Source: Nostoc sp. WHI (GTDB lineage: Bacteria > Cyanobacteriota > Cyanobacteriia > Cyanobacteriales > Nostocaceae). Taken from it: a stretch of DNA of 64,000 nt. Numbering within the stretch: position 1 is the first letter of the stretch; the number at the start of each line of letters is the position of its first letter. Position numbers and translations under genes: made by a program. Shown piece by piece: positions 42,609 to 52,063 of this stretch. A model generated the notes under the pieces. It ran no database searches. It saw only the letters and a program-made list of their open reading frames with translations, and was not told the origin of the DNA. The DNA lies in the NCBI RefSeq assembly GCF_015714725.1, contig NZ_WBKM01000055.1, positions 23,149 to 87,148 on the forward strand. The letters run 5' to 3'.

Positions 42609-44639
42609 CTATCGCCAATTATCCCAGTTTTCGTTAAAAATAGATGTATCTGGGAAAGCGGTAGGATTACCATTTTGTTGCAAAAGCCGTTTGAGTGCTT
42701 CTAGTTGTGGCTCTTGTTTGGGTAAGTCATCGACTAGTTGGTAAGGTGCGATCGCATTTTTGATCGCAAAACTAGCAACAGTTCCCGCAGCTGCGCCAGC
42801 CGACCATTCAAAGGAATGGACTCGATAAGCAGCAGCAGCAATATGACTAGTACCAATGCTTTTGCCTCCTACCAGCAAATTGTCAATTTTCTGGGGAATC
42901 ATCGCCCTCAAAGCAATTTGGAAGGGATAAGCAAGGCCAGCACCACGCCTTTCGCCTGGACGTTCTATGTTACCAGGAGCTTCTGGGGGACTATTTACCA
43001 TGCAAGGATGGAAATCTATGGCGTAGTGACCAATACCCACAGCATCGGGGAAGATAGTAGAACGAGTCCGTCGCATTGCTTTGTCTGGTGAAACTTTACC
43101 CGCAATTACAGATGTAGCTTCTAATCCTGCTAGCGCGGCTTTTAGATGCCGATACATATCTGCTGGCAGAGTCTTGCTGTAATATTCATCATTGTAATTT
43201 CGGCGAGAAATGTCAATTTCCCAAATAGTAAAACCTCCAGATTGTCCCCAACTGGGGCGGCCAATGATGCGGCGGCCTTCTCGCATATAGGGATATTTCG
43301 ATAAACCGTGCACTGTCCCCATCGGCGACTTTAACCCCGAAACAAAGCGGTTATTGGTTTGCTGCTTTTTCACACCTTCCCCCAGTTGGGAATCTGTAGT
43401 CCCAGCGACTAACCAGTAATAATACGAGAGGGCATTTTCCTCAGCCTTGCGGAGGCTTTCTGTTCGCAGTCCCCCCATCCAGCCCCCTGGCTTTAACTGC
43501 CCAGTCCCTTGTAACTGTTGGCGACTGTAAATTAGGTTATCCTTGGCTGTACCGGGGCGGTAGTCGTTACCCCAAGTCCAGTTTTGCATGGAGATATCCC
43601 CTGGTGCAGCCGCATCAAAATTTACACCGCCGAATTTTGCTGGTTTTCCTTTGTTTGGACTCCAAATGCGACGATAGGTGAAAACCAAATCAAAGTTAGC
43701 CAGTCGCGTTAATTCATAGCTGAAATATGGCGCGTATTGTAAATAAAATGGGGGCATTGTCTGCGGTTGCGGTTCCTTGGTTGCCTCCATTCCAAAGGTG
43801 TAGGTAAAGCCTTGAGGACAATAAGGATCGTTGGTGGCGCTGGAAGCAGAAGGTTCCAGGTAGGAACGGGCATCAATACCTAATCGGTAAGGGACATCAG
43901 CAAGGGCGATAATTTCCCCGGTTTCGCTAGCGTCTACGACATACCATTTAGGAGTATCGCCTTTAGTTTCCTTGGGGATGAAACGGAGAATAGTTTTGGT
44001 AAACCGAGATGAGTTTTCGTAGCGATAGGCATCTTCAATGCTTTGAGATAAAGTAAAAGTATTAAGAGGTGGTGCGCCTTTTGGTGGTTGATGTTGAATA
44101 GCGATCGCGCTATTAATTATTTTGCCATTAGCAGCAATTTCCAAGTCCTTAATTACTGTGTTGGGAAACCATTGCAACTTCCCTTTCCCCTGCTTTTCGG
44201 CATCTTTGAGCATCTGAGCCAAAATGGTGTGAGCATCGCGGGGAAGAAAGCAGGAATCACTTACCCAGCAGTTACCGGGGTTAAGTTTACCGTATTTGCG
44301 CTCAATTCGGTTTCGCAATTCCAGATAGCCGCGAGAATAGAATTGGCGAGAGCGCTGGGTTGGTCGTTCATCCAATGCAGATGTTCCTTGAGCAGAAATT
44401 TGTCCTCCCAGCCAGTCGGTAATTTCGGTCAAGCAAACCGTTCGTCCTGCTAGTAACCCCTCGTAAGCTGTGGCGACGCCGGATAGTCCACCACCTACAA
44501 CTAAAATTTCGCAATTAACACTTTTGTCTGGGGTTCTTGGTGGTGTGGCGTTCGCCCAATCAGGTGCAACTAAGCTAGATATGATGTTGAGACTGATCAG
44601 CGATGTCAAGCTATAAGCTACTTTGTGTCTACGCTTCAT
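42609..44639 (-). CDS. Exported FAD-dependent oxidoreductase (FAD_oxidored family)
   Basis: 676 residues from ATG 44639 (MKRRHKVAYSL), chosen because it yields a signal peptide ending near ANA. A longer frame to 44804 runs through a mobile element and is rejected. The dinucleotide-binding motif is ILVVGGGLSGVATAYEG; a second conserved motif, LVGGKSIGTSHIAAAAYRV, lies near the C-terminus. The family contains FAD proteins of unknown substrate, often periplasmic in cyanobacteria. DASETGEIIALADVPYRLG is also typical. Confidence 0.9.
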   Translation of the reverse strand: MKRRHKVAYSLTSLISLNIISSLVAPDWANATPPRTPDKSVNCEILVVGGGLSGVATAYEGLLAGRTVCLTEITDWLGGQISAQGTSALDERPTQRSRQFYSRGYLELRNRIERKYGKLNPGNCWVSDSCFLPRDAHTILAQMLKDAEKQGKGKLQWFPNTVIKDLEIAANGKIINSAIAIQHQPPKGAPPLNTFTLSQSIEDAYRYENSSRFTKTILRFIPKETKGDTPKWYVVDASETGEIIALADVPYRLGIDARSYLEPSASSATNDPYCPQGFTYTFGMEATKEPQPQTMPPFYLQYAPYFSYELTRLANFDLVFTYRRIWSPNKGKPAKFGGVNFDAAAPGDISMQNWTWGNDYRPGTAKDNLIYSRQQLQGTGQLKPGGWMGGLRTESLRKAEENALSYYYWLVAGTTDSQLGEGVKKQQTNNRFVSGLKSPMGTVHGLSKYPYMREGRRIIGRPSWGQSGGFTIWEIDISRRNYNDEYYSKTLPADMYRHLKAALAGLEATSVIAGKVSPDKAMRRTRSTIFPDAVGIGHYAIDFHPCMVNSPPEAPGNIERPGERRGAGLAYPFQIALRAMIPQKIDNLLVGGKSIGTSHIAAAAYRVHSFEWSAGAAAGTVASFAIKNAIAPYQLVDDLPKQEPQLEALKRLLQQNGNPTAFPDTSIFNENWDNWR

Positions 44640-44706
44640 AGTTAAAGAAACCCCTTTAAATTCTGTTTCATTTTGTAGACGGTAGCATCTAGCAGTAGCT
44701 CTAGGA

Positions 44707-44890
44707 ATTAGACCTCTTGCATAAATAATTTTTTGTCTCACGCAAAGGCAAGGCAGCGCGTTGCGGGGGTTCCCACGGCAGTCACTCATGGGGGAAACCC
44801 CCAAGACCGCGCTGCCTCCCCGTTGTAGCGACTGCCGCGCAAAGGCGCAAAGGAAAAAGCGAAAAGAAGGACTTTTGCAAGAGGTCTAAT
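44707..44890. mobile_element. 184-bp MITE with perfect 15-bp terminal inverted repeats
   Basis: ATTAGACCTCTTGCA (44707-44721) and TGCAAGAGGTCTAAT (44876-44890) are exact reverse complements. The inside holds CACGCAAAGGC and GCGCAAAGGCGC stretches and a copy of the GGTTTCCCCCATGAGTGA repeat (44777-44805, inverted relative to 23921). It has no ORF. It lies immediately upstream of the FAD oxidoreductase gene and may have altered its promoter. Confidence 0.88.
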
Positions 44891-44922
44891 TTAGAGGGTA
44901 GAGGGCAGATTGCCATAATAAA

Positions 44923-44957
44923 ATCCCCTCTCCCCAACTTATAGGGTTAGAGGGGAT
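44923..44957 (-). terminator. Rho-independent terminator of the DUF4912 gene
   Basis: On the minus strand ATCCCCTCT...AGAGGGGAT forms a 9-bp stem (inner part CC-rich), followed by TTTATT. It begins about 16 bp after the stop at 44973. Confidence 0.7.
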
Positions 44958-44972
44958 AACAGTGAGTAATTG

Positions 44973-47900
44973 TTAGTTTTCTGAAGTTTCCTGAGAAAAC
45001 TTCTTGGAGATAGTTCTGGTGGATTCTCCATCAGCAGCTACCGTTATCAGATAGTCCATTAAACCATCGGAAAAGGGAAGACGTAAGTGGAAAGTACCAT
45101 CTGGTTTGATTTTGATCGGATAACCACCAATAGTTACGGTTGTATTTGGTTGCGTTGCTCCGTGAATAATCAACTCAGCATCGGCCACAAACCAAAAATC
45201 TCCGTGGGAACGACTGAAGACATGAACATTAGCTGAACGAGCGATGAGTAACCACTGATTGCCATCAGCGATATAACCAATTTCAACCATGTAGTCGCGA
45301 TCGCTCATGGGAATAGCCACAAAGCGATCATTTGCTACCTCTTCACATTCATACTGCTGGACAAGCTGGGGACTTTGATAACTCAGGTCAACATCTGTAA
45401 CATCATAAAGCCGCACTACCAATTGGGAGCCGCCTTGTTGCCGCAGCGTTAACTTCTGAGTCTGGGAAATGTACCAAGAGACATAAGCCCACTTGGGAGT
45501 CCGAGGTGTGAGCACAATACTGCTCTCTTCATCTACATCTACCAAGCCAAAGGCTGTTTCGCTCGCTAACGCCACATCATCAACTATCGGATCAGTACCT
45601 ACAGGGCTGAAGACATGAACGATCGCAGAACGGGCGATGAATACCCAACAATCCCCATCAGCAATATAGCCAATTTCAGCTATATAATCGCGATCGCTCA
45701 CGGGAATCTCCACGAAGCGATCGTGTGCTACCTCTTCACATTCATACTGCTGGATAAACTGGGGACTTTGATAACTCAGGTCTATCCCAGTTACATCATA
45801 CAGCCGCACTACTAATTGAGAGTTACCTTCTTGGCGTAGTGCTTCCTTGTGAGTTTCGGAAATCTCCCAAGAGACATCAGCCGATTCCCAAGTCCGGGGT
45901 GTGAGCCAAATATTGCTCTGTTCATCTGCATCTACCAAGCCAAAGGCTGTTTCGTTTGCTAACGCCACATCATCAACTATCGGATCAGTACCTACAGGAC
46001 TGAAGACATGAACGATGGCAGAACGGGCGATGAATAACCAACGATTGTCATCAGCAATATAGCCAATTTCAGCTATATAGTCGCGATCGCTCACGGGAAT
46101 TTCCACAAAGCGATCGTGTGCTACCTCTTCACATTCATACTGCTGGACAAACTGGGGACTTTGATAACTCAGGTCTATTCCAGTCACATCATACAGCCGC
46201 ACTACCAGTTGATAGCCGCCTTCTTGGCGTAGCGCTTCCTTCTGAGTTTCGGAAATCTCCCAAGAGACATCAGCCCATTCCCAAGTGCGGGATGTGAGCA
46301 CAATACTGCTCTCTTCATCTGCGTCTACAAATAAGCCAAAAGCTGTTTCGGCTGTTGCAGCTACGCTAACCGTAGGCTCAGTTTGTCCTTGGACATTTGA
46401 TTCCAGAGTGGTCGCCCAGGCTCCAATCCCTGCGCCTGCTGCTAGTGCCGCAACACCTCCAATGTCTAAGGAGTCAGCTTCAGTAATATCTCCCCCTAGA
46501 GTCGGCTCTGCTTGAGATTCTTCCTCTAGCAAATCGTCAGTGGGTTCGGCTGCATCCGCTACCACATTCAATACCTCTTCTGGCAATTCTGGTAATTCGA
46601 GCAGTGAAGCTGTTTGTGCCGCAGACGGTTCCACATCAGCTACCACTTCGCCAGACTCCAATAAGGGTAATTCATCTAATGGGTCTATATCTTCAGTTGA
46701 GGTGATACTGTCTAGCCAGTCCAATTCTGCCTGAAGTTCATCCTCCATCACATCTTCAGTAACTGCTGTATCCCAATATTCAAGATCAGATGTTACTTCT
46801 GGCACATCCGGTAATTCCGGGAGTGAGGCTGTCACCTCAGATGAAGGCAGATCCACATTAGAAACTTCTTCTGGAATATTAGCCAGGTGAGGATATGAAG
46901 TATTTACTACAGCAGCCGGCGCTTCTATGTCCCATGCAACTTCATCGGATTCAGGAGCAGTTATTTCCGTAGAATTATTTAGTCGGACTGTCTCTTCAAT
47001 CGCGTCTGTTTCTGTTCCTTTGTCGGCAAAGGCAGACCAGGTTGCCGCCCCGATGCCCGTTGCGAGAGTAGCACTACCGGTTAAAGCTGCGGCTCCAAAG
47101 TTGTTATTTTCTGATCCATTAACTACACCTGAAGTTGTGCCTTCAAAGGAGTTGGAACTGCCATTGGTTGTCTGTTGTCCCAAATTCGATGTCACCGAGG
47201 TAGCATTCTCTGTTAGCTCATTTGGTGTTTGAGCATAGACATGGAAAGGAGTGGCATCAGAAGTTTCCTGTTCTTGAAAGTGCGGCACTTGCTCCTCAAG
47301 CATCGCTTCGTTAACAGGGGCAGCAGTGCTGGTATTGAGCACTGCCATTTCTCGATCTTCTGTACTAGGTGGACGAGGATTTGATTCTGGTAAGTTGTCT
47401 GTTTTCTCAGTGGGCGATCGCCGTCTTCCAATGAACCACCATAGTAACGAGCCGCCTACAGTAGTAATAAACAAAGGTAGCAGCAACCAAAATGGTGTTT
47501 CCCTATTGACAATTGGACTATCTTGTGCAGCAGGAGCTACAAAGGGCTGTTCACCAAATACAGAAGTAGTTGCACTAGGGGAAGCTGTAGCAGTAGGTGT
47601 CGTTTGGACACTGGGGGAAGCTGTAGCAGTAGGTTGTTGTGATATGCTGAGTGCGATCGCATCTGCTTCGGCAGTTCTAGCTTGTTCTATAGCCTGCTGT
47701 CCTGCGGGTGCAAGGGTGAAGCCGAGAAAATCTACTGTGCTTAAGCTCGGATTTTTTTTGTAAACGTAAACTAAAGGTTGCGAAAAGGGATATTTAGCAT
47801 CATCTGGCAAGGTTTGATGTAATTGCAGAACTCGCACCCCTGGCAACTTCGACACCTGATTAGCCAGCACATAACTGATGCCGTCTTTGCCCAATTGTTT

Positions 47901-48548
47901 GATAATTTCTGCGGTATTGTCCTCAGTTAGTTGGGTAGCATTGGGTCCTGTAGTAAAGTCAGCAGTCTTAAAGGCTGGGTAATCACGAAAAGTATTTCGA
48001 GTATCGCTCGTTTTCGGGCGATCGATTACCCGAATTTTTCCTTGAGATCCCCCTAGTTGCGACCAATTTGTAATTTGTCCCCGGAAAATCCGGGCGAATT
48101 GCCTACTGGTTAAGCTTTGCTTGAAAGGATTATCTGCACCAACTACGATCGCAATCTTCTCACGGCGCAAGCGGATTTGCTCAAGTCCTTGGGCTTTTTC
48201 TGCTGGTGTCAAACCACGCCCGATTGCTGCTATGTCGATTTTGCCATCTAGCAAATCTTTTAGTGCCGGATCAGTGCCATTAGCAGCAACTTCAATTTTT
48301 GTGCCCGAAAACTGTTTTTCAAAATTTTCTTTCAGGCCTTGGTTGATCGCAGCCAAGCTACTTGAACCATCAATCCGCACTGTCGTCCCGTTCTGCACTG
48401 TTTTCGGCAGTGGAAAAGCGGGAGTATCAGTCGCAGATTGTGCCAGCATGGGTGCAGACACCACCAGAGATGCTGCCATAGGGGTCGTAGCTAATGCAAG
48501 CCACAATACCAGACTGATTATTGAACTATCTTTTTTTGTTGTTGCCAC
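44973..48548 (-). CDS. PstS-like phosphate-binding domain - TM - three tandem DUF4912 domains
   Basis: 1191 residues. A signal peptide (to about residue 36) is followed by a periplasmic-binding-protein domain (~50-295) of the PstS class: VRIDGSSSLAAINQGL, DIAAIGRGLTPAEKAQG and IFRGQITNWSQLGG. A Pro/Thr-rich linker, one membrane span (~349-376; WLLLPLFITTVGGSLLWWFI) and a long acidic linker (~380-740) follow. Then come three DUF4912 repeats (~745-855, 870-985, 990-1115), each with WEISETQKEALRQEG-type, QLVVRLYDVT and SYQSPQ motifs. The Ig-like tail has AELIIHGATQPNTTVTIGG. It may couple a periplasmic ligand sensor to cytoplasmic DUF4912 domains; the function is unknown. Confidence 0.88.
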   Translation of the reverse strand: MATTKKDSSIISLVLWLALATTPMAASLVVSAPMLAQSATDTPAFPLPKTVQNGTTVRIDGSSSLAAINQGLKENFEKQFSGTKIEVAANGTDPALKDLLDGKIDIAAIGRGLTPAEKAQGLEQIRLRREKIAIVVGADNPFKQSLTSRQFARIFRGQITNWSQLGGSQGKIRVIDRPKTSDTRNTFRDYPAFKTADFTTGPNATQLTEDNTAEIIKQLGKDGISYVLANQVSKLPGVRVLQLHQTLPDDAKYPFSQPLVYVYKKNPSLSTVDFLGFTLAPAGQQAIEQARTAEADAIALSISQQPTATASPSVQTTPTATASPSATTSVFGEQPFVAPAAQDSPIVNRETPFWLLLPLFITTVGGSLLWWFIGRRRSPTEKTDNLPESNPRPPSTEDREMAVLNTSTAAPVNEAMLEEQVPHFQEQETSDATPFHVYAQTPNELTENATSVTSNLGQQTTNGSSNSFEGTTSGVVNGSENNNFGAAALTGSATLATGIGAATWSAFADKGTETDAIEETVRLNNSTEITAPESDEVAWDIEAPAAVVNTSYPHLANIPEEVSNVDLPSSEVTASLPELPDVPEVTSDLEYWDTAVTEDVMEDELQAELDWLDSITSTEDIDPLDELPLLESGEVVADVEPSAAQTASLLELPELPEEVLNVVADAAEPTDDLLEEESQAEPTLGGDITEADSLDIGGVAALAAGAGIGAWATTLESNVQGQTEPTVSVAATAETAFGLFVDADEESSIVLTSRTWEWADVSWEISETQKEALRQEGGYQLVVRLYDVTGIDLSYQSPQFVQQYECEEVAHDRFVEIPVSDRDYIAEIGYIADDNRWLFIARSAIVHVFSPVGTDPIVDDVALANETAFGLVDADEQSNIWLTPRTWESADVSWEISETHKEALRQEGNSQLVVRLYDVTGIDLSYQSPQFIQQYECEEVAHDRFVEIPVSDRDYIAEIGYIADGDCWVFIARSAIVHVFSPVGTDPIVDDVALASETAFGLVDVDEESSIVLTPRTPKWAYVSWYISQTQKLTLRQQGGSQLVVRLYDVTDVDLSYQSPQLVQQYECEEVANDRFVAIPMSDRDYMVEIGYIADGNQWLLIARSANVHVFSRSHGDFWFVADAELIIHGATQPNTTVTIGGYPIKIKPDGTFHLRLPFSDGLMDYLITVAADGESTRTISKKFSQETSEN
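45190..46345 (-). repeat. Three ~390-bp DNA-level repeats encoding DUF4912 domains
   Basis: Sequences such as CTACCTCTTCACATTCATAC recur at about 45339, 45730 and 46123, with long near-identical flanks. The high nucleotide identity points to recent tandem duplication or gene conversion. Confidence 0.9.
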
Positions 48549-48939
48549 ATATGCCCCCTATCAAGGTAAAGGAAACAGAAAGTCGGCCGGCTTTAATCGT
48601 TATCTTTTTATGGATTATGCAGGAGACGCGCTAATTATACATCTCTGTTATCTTTCTTATCAGTCGCCGTAAACATTTGTGTCATTATATACTTCGTCTG
48701 AATTTAACTAGTCTTCAAATAATATTCATCGACTGTTTATTTTTTGAAAGTATTTTAAATCAGTGTTTAAACCTAGAGTGGAAGAGATTTTCATTCATTT
48801 TATTGCTTAGTTTAGGGTATAATTTTTCCAATTCCATTTTAGAGTTGGCTCTCAGTATTGTTGGAGTTAATTCAAATAATTCCAGAATCTTTAGCATAAA
48901 ATTTTATACTTTATACTATTTAACTTCTTTTGAGATGAT
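48549..48939. other. Intergenic promoter region between divergent genes
   Basis: This 391-bp AT-rich stretch separates the minus-strand DUF4912 gene and the plus-strand membrane protein. It should hold both promoters. I see no gene or clear repeat. Confidence 0.4.
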
Positions 48940-50562
48940 ATGTTGAAATTGCCAGGCATTAGTCAGCAAAATTTACAAGATAAATCGACTTTGACAAGTA
49001 CGCCTTGGGTAGTGTTAGAAATCATAGCAGTCTTGGCATTACTTTGTATCAGGCAATTGCTGGCTGATAACGTGGCAGGGAACGAAGTTGACTCTTTACC
49101 TTTAGCAAGACAGTTCGCTGACCCGACCTGGGTTCCGGGAGACTGGTCTGTTAATCAACCACCCATTTATCGAGTATTGTTCCAAACTTTATTTGGCTGG
49201 CTCATAGTAAGTTGGGGGTTTCTAGCGAGTTCAATAATAGGACGGTTATTTTGCTACAGCTTGATGGCTTCGGGGTTAGTACTCATCGGCCGGAAACTGG
49301 GATTGAATTTGCCTTTACAAATGTTGGCGGTTACAATATTTTTCACGGGAAACCAAGGTGTTGCTGCTGGAGAAAGGATTGTAGGAGTACTAGAAACGAA
49401 GATATTTGCTTATGCTATGGTCTTGTTGGCCATAGGGTTCATGCTCAGGAAAAGTTATCGTCTGATGGCTTTCCTGTTAGGGCTAGCAACTTCATTCCAT
49501 GTTCTAGTCGGCGGTTATACGACTCTGTTCGTAATCGGGTGGCTCATTTTAAGACGAAAAACCCGTTTTCCAACTATGCAGGAATTTGGAGTCATGCTGC
49601 CGTTATACCTGGTAGGAGGTGCACTAGGTATAAAAGCGGTGATCGAACAATTGTTGACTCCGACCCCTACAGGTTCTATATCGCCTTCTTTTATATATGT
49701 TTTTCTCAGGTTGCCCCACCATCTGAATCCCTTATCCTGGCCTACATATTGGTGGATAATTCCTACATTTTACCTTGCGCTTCTTGTGAGCAGTGCTGGC
49801 GTTCTTTGGTTCAATCGTCCAACTAAAAAACTATCTGAAGAGTCTGAAGAATACGAAGCTCGTATAGGACTATTTGAGTTCACACTGATCAGTCTAATCC
49901 CTTATGTATTAGGAATAATCATCGCTCCATTCGATTCTCAAGGAAGCTTGCTACAGTATTACCTTTTCCGAGTTGGTGACGTAATGTTGCACCTCAACGC
50001 CGGTTTGTTGTTTGTCTGTGCTTTAGATAAAATCTTTACAGGTAAGAATAAACAAAGATTACTAGTACTGTTTTGTTGTCTGATAGTGAGTGCGAAATTT
50101 GTAATTTTATTTGATTACTTCCAGAAAAATTTTCAGTCTAGACTTCATTTTCCTGACAAAGTTCAAGAGGTAAACCCTCAATGGAAAGACATGGCTGCTT
50201 GGGTACGGAAAAATACACCAAAAAATGCCAAATTCGTATCTCCACCCGTTGAATTTGCCAACTTCATTTGGTTGACAGAGCGGCCAACCATTGCCAAATA
50301 TAGACTAATGGCTCAGACCAAAAGTGCGACATTAGAGTGGTTTTCGCGGATGCGTGACTTGAGCGGTAACTTTAATGGACTTGATCCATTAAGTAACTTT
50401 AATCAGCAACTACTTACAGATGGCTACAACAACTTGACAACTGTCCAGGCTAAAGCCTTGATGGTGAAATATCAGGCATCTTATGTAGTAACTCGCATTC
50501 AACATCGGTTAGATTTGCCAGTGGCTTACCGTAACAAATCTTACATTCTTTATAAAAACTAG
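48940..50562 (+). CDS. Polytopic membrane protein, DUF6798/glycosyltransferase-like
   Basis: 540 residues with about ten hydrophobic spans. The conserved N-terminal loop ADPTWVPGDWSVNQPPIYR and the LGLATSFHVLVGGYT helix resemble cyanobacterial membrane proteins annotated DUF6798, related in topology to lipid-linked GT-C glycosyltransferases. The C-terminal ~150 residues are soluble (WVRKNTPKNAKFVSPPVEFANFIWLTERP). No substrate can be assigned. Confidence 0.75.
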   Translation: MLKLPGISQQNLQDKSTLTSTPWVVLEIIAVLALLCIRQLLADNVAGNEVDSLPLARQFADPTWVPGDWSVNQPPIYRVLFQTLFGWLIVSWGFLASSIIGRLFCYSLMASGLVLIGRKLGLNLPLQMLAVTIFFTGNQGVAAGERIVGVLETKIFAYAMVLLAIGFMLRKSYRLMAFLLGLATSFHVLVGGYTTLFVIGWLILRRKTRFPTMQEFGVMLPLYLVGGALGIKAVIEQLLTPTPTGSISPSFIYVFLRLPHHLNPLSWPTYWWIIPTFYLALLVSSAGVLWFNRPTKKLSEESEEYEARIGLFEFTLISLIPYVLGIIIAPFDSQGSLLQYYLFRVGDVMLHLNAGLLFVCALDKIFTGKNKQRLLVLFCCLIVSAKFVILFDYFQKNFQSRLHFPDKVQEVNPQWKDMAAWVRKNTPKNAKFVSPPVEFANFIWLTERPTIAKYRLMAQTKSATLEWFSRMRDLSGNFNGLDPLSNFNQQLLTDGYNNLTTVQAKALMVKYQASYVVTRIQHRLDLPVAYRNKSYILYKN

Positions 50563-50586
50563 TAAGATTAAAACCATAAAAAATTT

Positions 50587-50619
50587 ATAATTAATACATA
50601 CTTGATAAGTATTAATTAT
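50587..50619 (+). terminator. Hairpin after the membrane-protein gene
   Basis: ATAATTAATAC pairs with GTATTAATTAT around an 11-base loop and is followed by GTTTT. It is AT-rich and hence weak. Confidence 0.4.
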
Positions 50620-50671
50620 GTTTTAAATGGAGATTTAAACCTACATGAAATAAGACTGCCTTCATTTTTAA

Positions 50672-51488
50672 TTAAGAATTAGATTGACTGAGATAACAAT
50701 GACAATCTGGCTTATCAATCAGTGACTCCACCAAGGCATTCAGAGCAGTAGCAGCTAAAGCACCACCTCCCAAAGTCCCTTCAACTGTAATAAAAGGTAT
50801 CCCTTGTTGCATTAGTTGTTGCTTGGCTGCGGGAGCATGGCTAAAGCCAATGGGCATTCCAATGACTAATGCAGGCTGAATTTTTTGATTGGTAATTGCC
50901 TTACAAACTTCTAGAAGTACTGAAGGAGCATAACCAACTACCAGCACACAACCTTTACTTACTTGTTGCAACTTTGAGCGCCATTCTTGATACTGCCAAA
51001 AGGCAAGTTCCGCTTCTGTGGCGGTGGTAATATGGGGGTTATCAATTAAAGTTTCAATGTGACACTCCAAATGAAGTAATCGAGTTTGATCCAAAGCAGT
51101 AGCAACCGTTTGGGTGATGCCTACGGCGGCAAGCTACGCGCCCCAATAATCCTTCTAATGCTGATGCAGTTTGTCGCAGTTGAGAAATTTGTTGCATCAC
51201 CGCCCGATATTGCTGCTGAAGTTGTCCCATCAGGTTTGTAGTTGTGTCAGCTTCTGGTTCCACCTCCAAAATATTGCGAATATGGTTTAGCTGAAACCCT
51301 TGCTGCTTGAGTGCGACAATCCGTTGCAAGCGAAGGACATCTTTTTTGGTGTAGAGACGGTAATTGCTAGGCGATCGCACTGGTTGCGGTAGCAGTCCCA
51401 ATTGATGATAATGTCGTACCATGTGCGGAGTCAAACCGCCGCCCACTGCATCAGTGAGTTGTTTAATAGTGAAGCAACCAGCATTCAT
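50672..51488 (-). pseudogene. coaR: Cobalt-sensing MerR-precorrin isomerase regulator, split by a small repeat
   Basis: The 5' part (51488 to ~51142) encodes a MerR DNA-binding domain: MNAGCFTIKQLTDAVGGGL, MVRHYHQLGLLPQP and a coiled coil. The 3' part (~51115 to 50672) encodes a precorrin-8X methylmutase-like domain (MPIGFSHAPAAKQQL, VEGTLGGGALAATALNALVESL) and ends with a Cys-His-Cys motif (DCHCYLS). In Synechocystis CoaR these two domains are one protein and the terminal Cys-His-Cys is needed for cobalt sensing. Here they lie in different frames, with a ~25-bp repeat (51116-51141) exactly between. The MerR frame runs on to a stop at 51054. No coaT-like exporter gene is seen nearby. Confidence 0.88.
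51116..51141. repeat. Small dispersed repeat at the break in coaR
   Basis: GATGCCTACGGCGGCAAGCTACGCGC matches the repeat at 28287-28312 and 53347-53369 in the opposite orientation, with a short internal change. It marks the frame break. Confidence 0.82.
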
Positions 51489-52063
51489 AAGTTATTTAAT
51501 AAAGGTAAAAGTCTTTGTAACTCTTCACAAGCCGCCTGGAGAGATGGCGGCGCATTTTCATCTAAACTCCCTTGAGAACACTGGTTTGCTAATTGTTCAA
51601 CACCGGGTTTACAAATTGCCTCATCTTTAGGGAATTTTGGATATTTTGATTTTTCTCCTTCTTCTTGAACAACTTCTCTTGTTCGTAAATAATGTACCCA
51701 AGTTTCGATATTTCTTTTTGGCACGAAGATTGCTATTCTCTCATCAGGCTTACGAAGTTCCTGTGAATTTTCTATCAGTGCATTATCTAAATCTTTCAGT
51801 GTTGCTTTTACTGTCTCAGTATCGGCATCAATCAACACTACTAGCATTCCTGAACGATAGTTTTTTCTCCGATATTCTCTAACCTCTGCTGGATAACGTT
51901 TTCTAACAAACTGCTCTCCTGCACCTTTACCTTTTGGAGAAGTCCTAATTGTGAGATTTTTTGGATCTATATTAAAGCCTCGCTTTTTCAAAAAATGATA
52001 TGCAAAAACTTGCTGTTGCAGATCCTCACACAAAATTACTATCTGTACTCTATTCTGGGTCAT
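51485..52063 (-). CDS. TOPRIM-like partner protein of the adjacent ATPase
   Basis: 192 residues from ATG 52063 (MTQNRVQIVILCED), preferred over ATG 52081 because it overlaps the upstream stop tightly. Glu13 in ILCED and Asp79/Asp81 in VVLIDADTE have the spacing of a TOPRIM nuclease core (E...DxD). The C-terminal part is Lys/Glu-rich with IETWVHYLR. The gene overlaps the ATPase gene by 14 bp and the coaR start by 4 bp (ATGA). ATPase-TOPRIM pairs occur in anti-phage systems such as PARIS and OLD-type modules; the exact family is uncertain. Confidence 0.7.
   Translation of the reverse strand: MTQNRVQIVILCEDLQQQVFAYHFLKKRGFNIDPKNLTIRTSPKGKGAGEQFVRKRYPAEVREYRRKNYRSGMLVVLIDADTETVKATLKDLDNALIENSQELRKPDERIAIFVPKRNIETWVHYLRTREVVQEEGEKSKYPKFPKDEAICKPGVEQLANQCSQGSLDENAPPSLQAACEELQRLLPLLNNL

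Noticed and set aside
42609..44804. Longer start for the FAD oxidoreductase at 44804
   Set aside because: The extra N-terminus would be translated from the MITE at 44707-44890 and would hide the signal peptide.
46927..47763. Plus-strand ORFs opposite the DUF4912 gene
   Set aside because: They are low-complexity antisense frames over the acidic linker; the minus-strand gene has clear domains.
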